A stretch of DNA of 64,000 nt from Ferruginibacter sp. GTDB taxonomy: Bacteria > Bacteroidota > Bacteroidia > Chitinophagales > Chitinophagaceae. Made by a program: the position numbers and the translations under genes. The stretch spans positions 19,931 to 83,930 of the forward strand of contig JAOQAK010000014.1 of assembly GCA_025963635.1 (NCBI GenBank), in the 5' to 3' direction. The notes under the pieces were generated by a model. The model searched no databases. It had not been told where the DNA came from and worked only from the letters and a program-made list of their open reading frames with translations. This document shows positions 63,911 through 64,000 of this stretch, piece after piece (the stretch's first letter is position 1; each line of letters starts with the position of its first letter).

Positions 63911-64000
63911 CTAAAGCTCTATCCCGATTTTCTTCATCAGTATAGATGCATTGATGGAACTGCAGATACCTTCTTTCAACTGGTAGTCGAAATATAACTC
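63911..64000 (-). CDS. 3' end of a MutS-like gene, continuing beyond the window
   Basis: The last 29 codons before TAG at 63911-63913 read ELYFDYQLKEGICSSIN and ILMKKIGIEL. This matches the end of the MutS ATPase domain as found in Bacteroidota MutS-related proteins (FDY.LK.GI......N...LM...GI). The rest of the gene lies outside, so the subfamily is open. Confidence 0.55.
   Translation of the reverse strand, partial: ELYFDYQLKEGICSSINASILMKKIGIEL

Overview
The window reads as chromosomal DNA of a member of the Bacteroidota, most likely Chitinophagaceae or a close relative. The reasons are the SusC/SusD pairs, the lipoprotein and TonB-receptor content, start sites almost without Shine-Dalgarno sequences, promoters of the TAnnTTTG (-7) / TTG (-33) type, a Bacteroidota-type arginine cluster built on an ArgF' transcarbamylase, and Bacteroidota conjugative-transposon genes (traM, traN, DUF932). 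The genus assignment is inference.

Layout. 1-9673: the end of a susD gene, two tandem ASPIC/UnbV-FG-GAP lipoproteins of nearly equal length and a vanadium-haloperoxidase/PAP2 lipoprotein, the last three joined by 4-nt overlaps. 9674-19788: an accessory stretch with a decayed GH71/99-like gene, small secreted proteins, an S74-chaperone surface protein, a DUF4440 protein, an A+T-rich TonB receptor bracketed by strongly folded non-coding DNA, and remnants of small mobile-element genes. 19789-31825: an all-helical repeat protein on the minus strand, then a ribose-scavenging (rus-like) locus on the plus strand: ribokinase, sugar permease, SusC, SusD, ADP-ribosylglycohydrolase and a barrel-SUMF1 fusion protein. 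A degenerate second copy of the ADP-ribosylglycohydrolase 3' end follows.

32341-38181 is a decayed conjugative element. It holds split DUF932, a traM fragment, traN interrupted at its start codon by a 1321-bp IS4-type element with a 9-bp target duplication, and several genes each broken by a single-base frameshift. It abuts the 3' side of a tRNA-Val(TAC) gene. 38658-42508: mtaB with a small downstream partner, a DUF4258 protein and a GH3-family protein. 42753-51718: a complete arginine-biosynthesis cluster (GNAT, argG, argC, argD, argF', argB, argE, argH) with a recognisable promoter; residue 90 of the transcarbamylase suggests N-succinylornithine rather than N-acetylornithine. 51765-57422: a membrane-anchored DnaQ-type exonuclease with a cNMP/CBS/DUF294 protein, then dxr and rseP. 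58055-63635: a fucose/galactose glycan locus (mutarotase, zinc dehydrogenase, GH95, GH27). The window ends in a block of 7-bp repeats and the 3' end of a MutS-like gene on the minus strand.

The observations most worth following are a family of short palindromic, gene-free elements (17061-17191 and 33454-33623, with a structurally similar block at 13842-13960); the rus-like locus with its unusual fusion protein; the valine at the specificity position of ArgF'; and 7-bp-periodic repeats scattered through the spacers.
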